Source: Phenylobacterium sp. (GTDB lineage Bacteria > Pseudomonadota > Alphaproteobacteria > Caulobacterales > Caulobacteraceae). From it: a stretch of 64,000 bases of DNA. A model generated the notes under the pieces. That model did not search any database, was not told the DNA's origin, and saw only the letters and a list, made by a program, of their open reading frames with translations. Made by a program: the position numbers and the translations under genes. The stretch covers positions 186,001 to 250,000 of the forward strand of contig NZ_WGNY01000019.1 in NCBI RefSeq assembly GCF_016124325.1, given 5' to 3'. Numbering within the stretch: the first letter of the stretch is position 1; each line of letters begins with the position of its first letter. Shown here one piece after another: positions 32,143 to 41,326 of the stretch.

Positions 32143-34419
32143 TCAGCGGGCGCGCCGCTCGCTGCCCAGGGCGTAGCTCATCGTGAACCTCACCTCGCGC
32201 CTGTCGCCCCAGATCGAACGGTTGGTGTCGCGAATGGCCTCGTAGGTGTCGTTGAACAGGTTCTCGGCCGACAGTTCGAAGCGCAGGGCGTCGTTGGTCA
32301 CGCCCACGCCGCCGCGGAACAGGTTGATCCGCGCCGCCGAGACCTGGTTGTTGAAGCCGATGAAGCCGGTATAGCCCCCCTGCTCTCCGCGGTAGTTCAG
32401 GGACGCGAAGCCCCGCCAGTCGGCGAAGAGGGGGCGCTCGTAGTAGAGCGACGCCGTCACCATCCACTCCGGGATGTTCTCGACGGTGAGCCCCTTGTAG
32501 GGGCCGTTGTCCACCTTGCCGTGGATGTAGTTGACGCCGAGGCTGTAGGACAGCAGCCCGCCGTCCGGCCAGCTGGCGGACCCGAAGGCCTCGAAATCCA
32601 CGCCCTGGGTGTGCGCGTCCCCGGCGTTCAGCCGGTACGAACGCGGGACGAGGTCGGGCCCGAAGTTGACCTGCCCGACGAGGAGCTTCCGGTAGTCGTT
32701 GTAGAAGGCGCTCGCCGAGAACGCGGTGTGCAGGAGCTCCCACTTCGCGCCGGCCTCGTAGGCCAGCGTGGTCTCGGGTTCGAAGGTGGCGGGTATCCCG
32801 GCGTCGAAGCCGGTGTTGCCGTTGAAGCCCCCCGCGCGATCGCCCTTCGCGACGCTCGCGAAGACCCGGAAGTCGGGCGCGATGGCGTAGCGGACCGAGA
32901 CCGAGGGCGTGAAGCTGGTGAAGGTGTCGCTCAGCCTGGCCAGGCCCGCGGTGCAGACCCCGCCGACGTCCAGCGCGTCGAAGGGCGTCTCGTAGGGGCA
33001 GAGGACGGCGCCGACCTGCCGGTTGGTGACATAGCTCAGGAAGTCCTTGTGGGCCTCGCCGTAGCGCGCGGCGGCGTCGACGGTCAGCCGGTCGGTGACG
33101 CGGACGCTGGCGCTGGCGAAGACGCCCCAGCTGTGTTCCGTCTCGTTGCCCACCGAGGCGGTGTTGGCAACGGCGCTGGGATTGAGGTTGGTCGCCGAGA
33201 CGGTCCGGCCATCGGAGATGAAGTTTCCGAGCGACTGCTTGTAGGTCGCGTTGCCGCCGACCTGCATGTCGATCCGATCAGTGAGCGGCCACTGGTAGCG
33301 GAGGTCCTCGCTCTCGATCTTGGTGCGGTCGTAGAAATAGAGCGAGCACGACTGCGTGCCGCAGCTGGCCGGGAACACGGGGCCGAACCCGGGGGCCGAG
33401 CGGTCGGCGTCCTGCGACCAGTTGGTGTCGCGCAGCCGGTAGAGGCTCGTCGAGGTGAGCTTGCCGGCGCCCAGGTCCACCTTGATCTCGGTCAGCCAGT
33501 TGCTGACGTCGCGGTTGACGTCGTTGGAGGCGTTGTTCGCGTAGACGAAGGGCCCGTCGGTGTCCGCCGGATAGATTTGGCTGGCGGGGATGGTGACGTC
33601 GTTCACCTGGCTCGTCGTGTTGACGAAGTTCGACGACGACCGCTCGTCGGAGCGGTCGTAGACCGTGAAGACCGAGATCCGGTCCGACGGCGTCCAGAGG
33701 GCCGAGGCGCGGAAGCCCTGGTATTTCTCCTTGTCGCCATAGCTGTCGGTGACCTTGTTGAAGAAGTAGCCCTTGTCCTTGTCGACCACCTGGACGCCGA
33801 AGCGCATCGCCAGGGTGTCTGTGATCGGCAGGTTTCCGATCGCATCGATCTGCGTGCGCTCGATCTTCGGCGAATAGGATGCGCGGATGCTGCCGCCCAG
33901 GTCCGGGCGCGGCCGGGTGCTGATCGCCTGCATGACGCCGCCGACGGCGTTGACCCCGTACAGCGAGCCCTGCGGGCCGCGGATGACCTCCACCCGCTGC
34001 AGGTCGAACAGGTCGGCGCGCGTGTAGACCCGGCCGCCGAGGTTTCCGCCCGTGATGCTCGCGCCGTCCCGGAGCACGGCGACCGGCGAGTCGGCGTTGT
34101 TGGTCCGCGTCGTGCCCGCGCCCGCGCCGCGGATGTTGTTCTCCGCGTTGATCGTGTGGGTGTTGGCGAGCCCGACGCCCGGCAGCATGTAGGACAGGTC
34201 CGTGACGTCGCGGATCCCGCCGCGGCGCGTGATCGACTCGCTGGTGATCGCGCTCACCGAGGCGGGCACGTCCTTGAGGCTTTCCTCGCGTCGGCGGGCC
34301 GTGACCACCAGCTCATCGAGCTGGGTGGCGTCCTCGACGCCCTCGGCGATCGCCGGCTGCGCCACGGCCGCGACGCACAGGACGCCGAGCGCGGCGCCGG
34401 TCAGGAGACGCGTATCCAT
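32143..34419 (-). CDS. TonB-dependent outer-membrane receptor
   Basis: 758 residues. Signal peptide (MDTRLLTGAALGVLCVAAVAQPAIA), then a TonB box-like DELVVTARRREESLKDVP, the plug domain (ADSPVAVLRDGASITGG, VEVIRGPQGSLYGVNAVGGVM) and a long beta barrel ending in an aromatic-rich strand (REVRFTMSYALG). No N-terminal signalling (STN) domain is present, so it is not FecIR-controlled. A TGTCRAT-type operator lies 56 bases upstream of the start. Together with the hydrolase, dioxygenase and GntR genes it forms a likely uptake-and-breakdown unit; ligand unknown. Confidence 0.93.
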   Translation of the reverse strand: MDTRLLTGAALGVLCVAAVAQPAIAEGVEDATQLDELVVTARRREESLKDVPASVSAITSESITRRGGIRDVTDLSYMLPGVGLANTHTINAENNIRGAGAGTTRTNNADSPVAVLRDGASITGGNLGGRVYTRADLFDLQRVEVIRGPQGSLYGVNAVGGVMQAISTRPRPDLGGSIRASYSPKIERTQIDAIGNLPITDTLAMRFGVQVVDKDKGYFFNKVTDSYGDKEKYQGFRASALWTPSDRISVFTVYDRSDERSSSNFVNTTSQVNDVTIPASQIYPADTDGPFVYANNASNDVNRDVSNWLTEIKVDLGAGKLTSTSLYRLRDTNWSQDADRSAPGFGPVFPASCGTQSCSLYFYDRTKIESEDLRYQWPLTDRIDMQVGGNATYKQSLGNFISDGRTVSATNLNPSAVANTASVGNETEHSWGVFASASVRVTDRLTVDAAARYGEAHKDFLSYVTNRQVGAVLCPYETPFDALDVGGVCTAGLARLSDTFTSFTPSVSVRYAIAPDFRVFASVAKGDRAGGFNGNTGFDAGIPATFEPETTLAYEAGAKWELLHTAFSASAFYNDYRKLLVGQVNFGPDLVPRSYRLNAGDAHTQGVDFEAFGSASWPDGGLLSYSLGVNYIHGKVDNGPYKGLTVENIPEWMVTASLYYERPLFADWRGFASLNYRGEQGGYTGFIGFNNQVSAARINLFRGGVGVTNDALRFELSAENLFNDTYEAIRDTNRSIWGDRREVRFTMSYALGSERRAR

Positions 34420-34474
34420 TCTGTGTTTCCCCCTTTTTTGAATTGGCCGCGAAAAGAGGTGGATCGGGTCGGAA

Positions 34475-34489
34475 TGTCAATAATAAACA
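34475..34489. promoter_or_regulatory. GntR-type operator upstream of TonB receptor
   Basis: TGTCAAT-A-ATAAACA, a slightly degenerate copy of the TGTCRAT-N-ATYGACA dyad found at 30599 and 30654. It sits in the promoter region of the receptor and close to the GntR genes, so it could control both. Confidence 0.5.
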
Positions 34490-34643
34490 TTCCACGGCTG
34501 GAGCCGCCCCCGGCTCGCTGGACATTTCCCCGGTTCGTTTCGATGCTCGGTCGGGAGCACAGCCAGGAGGGGGCCTCTTGATTCGAACCACAGCCGGAGC
34601 GCCGAGGGGCGCGGGGCCCCTGGCGGCCTAGGCGGGACCCCCG

Positions 34644-35078
34644 GTGGACTTCGACACGGCGGCGGAATTCTTCGTGCGCGAGATCCTTGCGGGGAGGCTC
34701 GAGCCCGGCGCTCGCCTCACCGAGCGCGACATCACCGAGGCGTGCGCCTGCACCCACGCCTTCGCGCGGAACGTGATCCAGACCCTGCAGAGTCTCGGCG
34801 CCGTGCGGTTCGACTCGCGCCGGGGCGCGCGGGTCATCAGTCCGGCCGACGCCGATCCGGACCAGGTCGGCGAGACCTGGGCGGTTCTCGCACGCCTGCT
34901 CGAACGGAAGTCCGGCGAACCCTTCGCCGCCGCATCGGGCGAGACCGCCTATCTCAGGCTGACAGCCGTGCGCGCGGAGATCGACCGCCTCACGGCCAAG
35001 GGCGGCAACGCGCGGCTGGCGCATCTGCTCAAGCGGGTGGCCCTCCAGCACGAGATCGTGCGGAGCGGCGGCCGATGA
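34644..35078 (+). CDS. GntR-family transcriptional regulator, short form
   Basis: 144 residues from GTG 34644. The winged-helix N-terminus is of GntR type: AAEFFVREILAGRLEPGARLTERDITEACACTHAFARNVIQTLQSLGAVRFDSRRGARVI. The C-terminal effector part (about 70 residues, ERKSGEPFAAASGETAYLRLTAVRAEIDRL) is shorter than a full FCD domain. It overlaps the next GntR gene by 4 bases, so both are made together and could form heterodimers. Confidence 0.75.
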   Translation: MDFDTAAEFFVREILAGRLEPGARLTERDITEACACTHAFARNVIQTLQSLGAVRFDSRRGARVISPADADPDQVGETWAVLARLLERKSGEPFAAASGETAYLRLTAVRAEIDRLTAKGGNARLAHLLKRVALQHEIVRSGGR

Positions 35079-35788
35079 ACCCGGAGGCCGAGGCGTTTCT
35101 CCGGGCGTCGGCGCCGCTGGTCGGTTCGGGACGACCGGCCCGGGACACGGACCTGCCCTCCCAGATCGCCGCGGCGCTGCGCGAACGCATCCAGTTCGGG
35201 GACCTGAAGCCGGGCGACCGGATCCGCGAGGTCCCGACGGCGGCCGAATTCGACGTCAGCCGCGGCCCGGTCCGCGACGCATTGCGGATTCTCGAGCGGG
35301 ACCGGATCATCTCGATCGAGGGTCGTGCGGGGGCGATCGTCCGGAACCTTTCGGTCGACGACCTGCGGGCGATCTTCGAGATTCGCGCCGAGCTCAGCGC
35401 CTACAACATCCGCCGCGCGGCCGAAGCGCCGAACCGGTCCGCCGCCCAACTCGACGCCCTGCAGGCCGGCGCCTCGGTGCTGGCGGCGATCGCGGGGTCC
35501 AGCGAGGCCTCGGTCTCGGACTATATCCAGGTGCGCCGGCGCCTTGGGGAACTCGTCAGCCGCCTCTCGGGCAACGACTATGTCGGCCGCATCATGCTGG
35601 AGTTCGAGCGCGAGATCGCCGTCCCCTGGGCGGGCGTGTTCGACAAGCCCCGCCAGAAGACCTCCTCCGCCGCCTGGCGCAGGATCGCCAGGGCCGTACG
35701 TCGCGGCGACGGCCCCGCCGCCGAGGACGAAGGCCGCCGGATCGTGCTGGATTCCCTCGAGGCTCTGCTGAAGCGCCGCATGGCCTGA
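35075..35788 (+). CDS. GntR-family transcriptional regulator with FCD-like domain
   Basis: 237 residues. N-terminal GntR HTH: QIAAALRERIQFGDLKPGDRIREVPTAAEFDVSRGPVRDALRILERDRIISIEGRAGAIV. The C-terminal helical domain with DDLRAIFEIRAELSAYNIRRAAE resembles the FadR-type (FCD) effector-binding domain. Translational coupling with the preceding short GntR gene is visible (ATGA at 35075). It is the best candidate to bind the TGTCRAT dyads near the receptor, dioxygenase and hydrolase genes. Confidence 0.85.
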   Translation: MNPEAEAFLRASAPLVGSGRPARDTDLPSQIAAALRERIQFGDLKPGDRIREVPTAAEFDVSRGPVRDALRILERDRIISIEGRAGAIVRNLSVDDLRAIFEIRAELSAYNIRRAAEAPNRSAAQLDALQAGASVLAAIAGSSEASVSDYIQVRRRLGELVSRLSGNDYVGRIMLEFEREIAVPWAGVFDKPRQKTSSAAWRRIARAVRRGDGPAAEDEGRRIVLDSLEALLKRRMA

Positions 35789-36106
35789 TCCCGGCGCTGT
35801 CCTCCGCCGTCCCGGTCCCGCCGCTCCGCCTTGCGTCGGCGACGCCGCGACCGGGGCCACGGCCGCGCGCCCGTCGGCGCCGGTGAGCCGCCGCCAAGCC
35901 GGCTCGCGGAGGGCCAATGCGCCCCCAGGCCTCCTGCGGCGGCGGGTCGGCGAACTCCCGGCGCCAGGCATCGCGACCGTCGCCGGCCGGCTGGCCCGCG
36001 TCGGGACCGCCGGCCGCGGGGGCCGGCGAGCGCCGAGGGAGGGGAGGAGTGGGGGCCGGGCGGGGCGGCCCCGCGCCGGGGGTCGATGTCCCTGGAGAGC
36101 GCCGCC
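35789..36106. other. Intergenic region, no gene seen
   Basis: About 320 very GC-rich bases between the GntR pair and radC. Open frames here are Arg/Ala/Gly/Pro-rich without protein features. This probably marks the joint between the catabolic unit and the mobile-element module. Confidence 0.4.
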
Positions 36107-36754
36107 ATGCCCCGACCTCCTTCCCTGGATCCGGATCTTGCCGGGCGCCTTCTGGCGTCCGGGCCGGAGGCGCTGGACGATCCCGAGGCCCTGCAGGCGG
36201 CCGCCGGCCTCGGCCCGGCCGAGGCGGCCGCGCTGATCGCCGAATTCGGGTCCCTGCCGCAGGTGCTGGCCGCCGCGCCGGCGGCCCTGGCGCGGATCGT
36301 CCCGGCGGCGCAGGCGGCCCGGATCGCGCTGCTGACGGACGTGGCCCGGCGGCTGCTCGCCGCGCCGCTGCGCGCCCGGCCGGTGCTGAGCGGCGCGCAG
36401 GCTGTCGCCGACTACCTGCGCGCGGTCCTGGCCGGGCGCGGCCGCGAGCAGCTGCGCGGCCTCTTCCTCGACAAGCGCAACCGCCTGATCCGGGACGAGA
36501 TCCTGGGCGAGGGGACCATCGACCACGTCCCGGTGTATCCCCGCGAGATCGTTCGCCGGGCGCTTGAGCTCGACGCCGCGGCGGTGGTGCTGGCGCACAA
36601 CCATCCCGGCGGACTGGAGGTCCCGAGCGCCGCCGACGTCGCCGCCACCCGCCAGGTGATCGACGCCGGACGCGTGCTGCGCATCGCGGTCCACGACCAT
36701 TTCCTGGTCGCCGACCGGAAGGTGGTCAGCCTCCGGGGGCTCGGGCTCCTGTGA
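36107..36754 (+). CDS. radC: RadC-family JAB-domain protein
   Basis: 215 residues from ATG 36107 (TGGAGAG upstream). An N-terminal HhH-like helical region (PEALQAAAGLGPAEAAALIAEFGSLPQVLAA) precedes the RadC JAB/MPN domain: LRGLFLDKRNRLIRDEILGEGTIDHVPVYPREIVRRALELDAAAVVLAHNHPGGLEVPSAADVAAT, with the JAMM-type His-x-His and Asp. RadC proteins are frequent in plasmids, ICEs and islands; their biochemical role is unsettled. It overlaps the Toprim gene by 4 bases (GTGA). Confidence 0.9.
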   Translation: MPRPPSLDPDLAGRLLASGPEALDDPEALQAAAGLGPAEAAALIAEFGSLPQVLAAAPAALARIVPAAQAARIALLTDVARRLLAAPLRARPVLSGAQAVADYLRAVLAGRGREQLRGLFLDKRNRLIRDEILGEGTIDHVPVYPREIVRRALELDAAAVVLAHNHPGGLEVPSAADVAATRQVIDAGRVLRIAVHDHFLVADRKVVSLRGLGLL

Positions 36755-37725
36755 GCGGCGGCGGGACCCTCGCGGCGATCGTCCGCGCGCTCGGTGGCGA
36801 CCTCTACGCCGGCGGGCGGCGCGCCAATGTGCCGGGCCCGGGACATGGGCCGAACGACCGCTCGGTCTCGCTGCTGCTGACCGGCGGGCGGGTCGTCGTC
36901 CACGCCTTCGCCGGCGACGACTGGCGCGACGTGCTGGCCGACCTGGCGGCGCGGGGGCTGGTCGCGCCGGACGGCCGCCTCCCGGGCGCCGCTTCGGGCG
37001 CCCCTTCGGGGCGCGCCGAGGCCCCGCCGACGCTGCCCGTCCGCGTCCGGGTCGAGGCCGCGCGGCGGCTGTGGGCCGAGGCCCGGCCGGTGGCGGCGAC
37101 GCTGGCCGAGCGGCATCTCGCCCGTCGCGGTGTCGCCGTCCCCCCGGGCGGGCTGCGCCACCACCCTGGCGTCGCCGCCGCCGTCTACGCGGACGCCGGA
37201 GCGCGGCGCCCGGCGCTGCTGGCGGCGATCGAGGACGCCGCGGGCGCGCTGGTCGGGGTGGAGGTGACCTATCTCGCGCCGAACGGCGAGCGCGCGCGCC
37301 TGCGCGTCCCGCGCAAGACCATCGGGCAGGCGCCGTCCGGCGCGGCGGTGCGGCTGTGGCCCGCCGCGCCGCGGCTGCTGGTCGGCGAGGGCGTCTTCAG
37401 CTGCCTCTCGGCGGCGGACCGCTTCGGCCTGCCGGCCTGGGCGCTGCTCTCCGCGCGCAGCCTGCGGGCCTGGCGGGCGCCTCAGGGCGTGACGTCGGTC
37501 GTGATCGCCGCCGATCGCGGCCGCCCCGGCGAGGCGGCGGCGGCGGAGCTCGCCGCGGGCCTGCGGCGGCAGGGGGTGGGCGCCGAGGTGCGGCCGCCGC
37601 CGCCGCCCTGGCAGGACTGGAACGAGGTTCCGGCGGCGCGCGGGACGGAGGGGGAGGAAGGGTCCGGCGGGGCGGGCGCGGCGGACGGGAGGTCCGGGCC
37701 GTCGGCCCGGAGACCTGTTCCATGA
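36751..37725 (+). CDS. Toprim-domain protein (DUF7146-type, primase-like)
   Basis: 324 residues. The N-terminal segment (GGTLAAIVRALGGDLYAGGRRANVPGPGHGPNDRSVSLLL) is typical of element-borne proteins that pair a DUF7146 region with Toprim. The Toprim core has the catalytic Glu in LLVGEGVFSCLSAA and the acidic site in VVIAADRGRPGEAAAAELAAGL, where a fuller DxD is reduced to AADRG. The C-terminal 30 residues are low-complexity Gly/Ala. The gene is coupled to radC and to the DUF2958 gene, each by a 4-base overlap. Confidence 0.8.
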   Translation: MSGGGTLAAIVRALGGDLYAGGRRANVPGPGHGPNDRSVSLLLTGGRVVVHAFAGDDWRDVLADLAARGLVAPDGRLPGAASGAPSGRAEAPPTLPVRVRVEAARRLWAEARPVAATLAERHLARRGVAVPPGGLRHHPGVAAAVYADAGARRPALLAAIEDAAGALVGVEVTYLAPNGERARLRVPRKTIGQAPSGAAVRLWPAAPRLLVGEGVFSCLSAADRFGLPAWALLSARSLRAWRAPQGVTSVVIAADRGRPGEAAAAELAAGLRRQGVGAEVRPPPPPWQDWNEVPAARGTEGEEGSGGAGAADGRSGPSARRPVP

Positions 37726-38138
37726 CCTTCCCGCCATCCCAGGCGCCCCGCGACGACGGCCTGGTCCTGCTGCCGGCGGCCCTCCTGCCGGCCCTGCGCG
37801 CCAACGCCGCCCGGCCGGACGGCGACCCGGTTCCCGTGCTGAAGCTCTTCAATCCCGTGGGGCCGGGGACCTGGCTGATCACCGAGCTCGACGCCGACGG
37901 CGACACGATGTTCGGGCTCTGCGACCTCGACATGGGCTGCCCGGAGCTGGGCTCGGTCAGCCTGGGCGAGCTCGCCGCGGTCACGCTGCCGTTCGGCCTG
38001 ACCCTCGAACGCGACGTCGCGTTCGAAGGCCGGCTGCCGATCTCCCGCTGGGCCGACATCGCCCGGCGCTGCGGCTCGATCCGCGAGGCCGAGGCCATCG
38101 TGCGGACCCTCGCCCGGACGCCGGACGGCGGTCGCTGA
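37722..38138 (+). CDS. DUF2958-family protein
   Basis: 138 residues. Recognised by LLPAALLPALRANAA, VLKLFNPVGPGTWLITELDADGDTMFGLCDLDMGCPELGSVSLGELA and RDVAFEGRLPISRWADIARRCGSI. DUF2958 proteins are single-domain proteins carried on plasmids and ICEs of proteobacteria; function unknown. ATG 37722 overlaps the preceding stop codon. Confidence 0.88.
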   Translation: MTFPPSQAPRDDGLVLLPAALLPALRANAARPDGDPVPVLKLFNPVGPGTWLITELDADGDTMFGLCDLDMGCPELGSVSLGELAAVTLPFGLTLERDVAFEGRLPISRWADIARRCGSIREAEAIVRTLARTPDGGR

Positions 38139-38292
38139 CCCCCACGCCTTTCGCCGGCGGCCGCGGCCGCCGGCGGACGACCCCGGCCTGGTCCGGGACC
38201 CCGCGCCGCCCTGGCGCAACCCGGCCCGTCCGCCGTCTCCACAACAGCGCGGACGGGACCGGATCACACCCCCGTAGATGAGGAGCTAGACC

Positions 38293-40089
38293 ATGAGACT
38301 CGCATTCGCCGATCCCCGCAACCTCACCCTCTCGCCGCTCAACATGCACTACGGCCGGCCCGATCCGGACGTCTCCGACATCCTGCCGTCGATCCGCCGG
38401 CGCGGCGTGCTGCTGACCCTGCTCGTGCGGGAGGTCCGCGCCGAGGGCGCCGTCGTCGAGGACCGCTTCGAGATCGTCGCGGGGCGGCGGCGCTGGAAGG
38501 CCGCGCTCGCCGCCCTCGCCGAGGGCGTCGAGATCGATCCCGTCCCGATCGGCATCCTCGAGGCGGGCGACGACGCGGCCGCGATCGAGGCCTCGCTGAT
38601 CGAGAACCTCGGCCGGCTGCCGCCCGACGAGGTGACCTGCTGGGAGACCTTCGCGCGCCTCGTCAGGTCCGGGCGGACGGCCGAGCAGATCGCGGCGGTC
38701 TTCGGGATGTCGGAGGCGGTGGTGAAGCGCACCCTGGCGCTGGGCCAGCTCCTGCCGCGGCTCCGCAACCTCTACCGCCGCGAGGCGATCGACGTGGCCA
38801 CGGTCCGCGCCCTGACCTTGGCCAGCAAGGCCCAGCAGAAGGCCTGGCTGGCGCTGTTCGACGATCCGGAGCAGCGGGCGCCCACCGGTTCGTCGCTGAA
38901 GGCCTGGCTGTTCGGCGGGGCCTCGATCCCGACCAAGAACGCGCTCTTCTCGCTCGACGACTACCCCGGCCAGATCCGCGCCGACCTGTTCGGCGAGGAC
39001 AGCTACTTCGTGGACGCCGGCCTCTTCTGGCGCTGCCAGAACGAGGCCGTGGCCGCCCGGCGCGAAGCCCTGCTGGCGGCGGGCTGGGGCGAGGTCGAGG
39101 TGCTGGAGGCCGGCCAGCCGTTCTACAGCTGGAAGCACGTGAAGACGCCCAGGACCCAGGGCGGCAAGGTGTTCATCGCCGTGGGCCTGAAGGGCGAGGT
39201 CGAGGTCCACGAGGGCTGGCTCACCGACAAGGAGGCCAGGCGGGCCCGGGCCGCGGCGGAGAAGGCGGCCCGCGGCGAGCGCCCCGAAGCGGCCGAGGCG
39301 GCCAGGCTCGCCCGGCCCGAGGTGACCCGGGCCCAGGGCGCCTACATCGACCTGCATCGCCACGCCGCCGTGCGCGTAGCCCTGACCGAGCATCCCGCCG
39401 TGGCGCTGCGGATGCTCGTCGCCCACGCGGTGGCGGGGTCGCCCCACTGGCAGGTGAAGGCCGAGCCGCGGGCGCCGCACGACCCGGCGGTGGCCGCGAG
39501 CCTGGCGGCGAGTCCCGCCGAGGCGGCCTTCGCCGAACGCCGCCGGGAGGCGGCGGCCCTGCTGGGCCTCGGCCAGGGCGCCGAGGCGCTGCTCGGGCGG
39601 CGCGACGGCGGCGGCGCGGCGGCGGTCTTCGCGCGGCTGCTGGGCCTGTCCGACGCCGCCGTCCTGGCCGTGGCCGCGGCGGTGATGGCCGAGAGCCTGG
39701 AGGCCGGAAGCGACGCTGTGGAGGCCGCGGGCGCCTGGCTCAAGGTCGACGTCCGCCGCTTCTGGGCGCCGGACGGCGCCTTCTTCGAGCTGATGCGCGA
39801 CCGGGAGATCGCGAACGCCATGCTGAAGGAGGTCGGCGGCAAGAAGGTCGCCGACGGCAACCTCACCGAGAAGGTGAAGACGCAGACCGGCATCCTGCGC
39901 GACTTCCTCGACGGCGCGAACGGCCGGGCCAAGGTCGAGGGGTGGACGCCGAAGTGGCTGGGCTTCCCGGCTCAGGCCTACACGCGCCGGCCCTTCGCGC
40001 CGGCCCGGCGGGCCCGCGCCGTGGCGCCGCTTCTCAGGCGGGCGGATGCGGCCCTCGCGCCCGAGCCCGCGGCGGTCGCCGCCGAATAG
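38293..40089 (+). CDS. ParB/RepB/Spo0J-family protein
   Basis: 598 residues. The N-terminal ParB/Srx-like nuclease fold is shown by RFEIVAGRRRWKAALAAL and ASLIENLGRLPPDEVTCWETFARL, the latter being the ENxxR-type box. The central HTH is TAEQIAAVFGMSEAVVKRTLALGQLLPRLR. The long C-terminal part (from about residue 250) is found in element-borne ParB-like proteins rather than in chromosomal partition ParB. No ParA partner is adjacent, so it is probably a regulator or element-maintenance protein. Confidence 0.88.
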   Translation: MRLAFADPRNLTLSPLNMHYGRPDPDVSDILPSIRRRGVLLTLLVREVRAEGAVVEDRFEIVAGRRRWKAALAALAEGVEIDPVPIGILEAGDDAAAIEASLIENLGRLPPDEVTCWETFARLVRSGRTAEQIAAVFGMSEAVVKRTLALGQLLPRLRNLYRREAIDVATVRALTLASKAQQKAWLALFDDPEQRAPTGSSLKAWLFGGASIPTKNALFSLDDYPGQIRADLFGEDSYFVDAGLFWRCQNEAVAARREALLAAGWGEVEVLEAGQPFYSWKHVKTPRTQGGKVFIAVGLKGEVEVHEGWLTDKEARRARAAAEKAARGERPEAAEAARLARPEVTRAQGAYIDLHRHAAVRVALTEHPAVALRMLVAHAVAGSPHWQVKAEPRAPHDPAVAASLAASPAEAAFAERRREAAALLGLGQGAEALLGRRDGGGAAAVFARLLGLSDAAVLAVAAAVMAESLEAGSDAVEAAGAWLKVDVRRFWAPDGAFFELMRDREIANAMLKEVGGKKVADGNLTEKVKTQTGILRDFLDGANGRAKVEGWTPKWLGFPAQAYTRRPFAPARRARAVAPLLRRADAALAPEPAAVAAE

Positions 40090-40378
40090 CGCGCCGGCGC
40101 CGAGACCCTCGCACGCCTCCGTCGTCCGACGGGGGCGTGCGCCCTTGCCGGCGGCGGGCCCGCGCCGGCGGGCGTCGACGGCCGGGGCGGCGCGAAGCGG
40201 GGGCGCGGACCGGCGGCGGGCTCCGCGGCGCGGCCGAAGCGGAGGATCGCGACGGAGCGCCGCCGGCCCGGCCCGCCGGCAAGGGTGCGCTCTCGCCGCC
40301 TGGCGGCGCCCTGGCCTGCGGCCCGGCTCCGGCGGCCGGAGGTCGCGAGCTTCGGCTCGCAGCCCTCAGGAGACCGCC

Positions 40379-41326
40379 ATGCGACCGCATCCCACCTTCT
40401 TCAACACCGCCGACCTCGACGCCTTCGACGCCCGGACCGCGGCCTTGCAGGACCCGCGCCCGCACCCCACGGAGCCGCAGCTGGTCCAGCTGGGCCGCGC
40501 CCTGATGGGCGAGGTGCTCGACCTGGTGCTGGGCGGCGCCCTCGAGGACCACGCCGTGACGGTCTGCGAGACCCTGATCGGCGGCCTGCACGCCGGGGTG
40601 CATCGCCTCGAGCGCGACGCCGACCGCGCGCGCGACCGGCTGGCCGAGCAGCTGCGGGCGTTCGACGGCTCCGAGGTCGCCGACCTGGACCTGCAGGAGG
40701 CCAAGGCCAGCGCCGACCGGCTCGACGTCGCCGGCGAGGCCCTGGCCCTGGTGCGCGACGCCGCGGCCGAGGCGTATGCGGTGGCCACCGGGGAGGTCTG
40801 GAGTCCCTGGCGCGGAACCGTGCGCGGCGGGACGAGCGCCGCCCAGATCGACGCCCAGGCGGCGCTGCGGGCCGCCGCCGAGCGCAAGCGGTCCGCCGCC
40901 GATCCGGGCGAGGCCGTGGTCGCCTTCCGCGCCTCGCCGCGCAGCGACGCGCCGCAGGACGCGCGCCGCATCTTCGACGCCCTCAACTGGGCGCGCGCGG
41001 AATATCCCGGCATGAGCCTGGCGCTCACCGGCGCCAAGGGCGGCGAACGGCTGGCGCGGCGCTGGGCCCAGCAGAAGGGCGTGCGCCTGGTCCTGGCCCG
41101 CCCCGACTTCGAGCGGTTCGGGCGGGCCGCGCCGTTCCGCGCCAACGACCAGCTGATGGCCCTGGAGCCGGTCTGCGTCCTCGTGCTGCCGGAGAGCCTG
41201 GGCCCGGCCGCCGAGGCCGGCGCCCCGCCGTTCGGGCCGGCGATGAACCTGGCCGAGCAGGCGCGCCGCCGGGGGGTGCGCTGCGTGCGCATCGCGCCCA
41301 AGGCCGAGGCCGCGGGCGCAACCTAG
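40379..41326 (+). CDS. DUF2493 (SLOG-like) domain protein
   Basis: 315 residues. The N-terminal 170 residues are helical (TADLDAFDARTAALQDPRPHPTEPQLVQLGRAL...). The C-terminal DUF2493 domain reads MSLALTGAKGGERLARRWAQQKGVRLVLARPDFERFGRAAPFRANDQLMAL...CVLVLPE, a Rossmann-like SLOG fold that binds nucleotide-type ligands. Such proteins are common neighbours of the ParB/DUF2958/Toprim genes on mobile elements. About 290 bases without a gene separate it from the ParB gene. Confidence 0.82.
   Translation: MRPHPTFFNTADLDAFDARTAALQDPRPHPTEPQLVQLGRALMGEVLDLVLGGALEDHAVTVCETLIGGLHAGVHRLERDADRARDRLAEQLRAFDGSEVADLDLQEAKASADRLDVAGEALALVRDAAAEAYAVATGEVWSPWRGTVRGGTSAAQIDAQAALRAAAERKRSAADPGEAVVAFRASPRSDAPQDARRIFDALNWARAEYPGMSLALTGAKGGERLARRWAQQKGVRLVLARPDFERFGRAAPFRANDQLMALEPVCVLVLPESLGPAAEAGAPPFGPAMNLAEQARRRGVRCVRIAPKAEAAGAT

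Noticed and set aside
30593..32743. Minus-strand frame of 716 codons opposite the serine hydrolase
   Set aside because: Antisense shadow; the plus-strand hydrolase has complete catalytic motifs and the composition of this frame is not protein-like.
34949..36700. Minus-strand frame of 583 codons opposite GntR and radC
   Set aside because: Low-complexity antisense shadow of two recognisable plus-strand genes.
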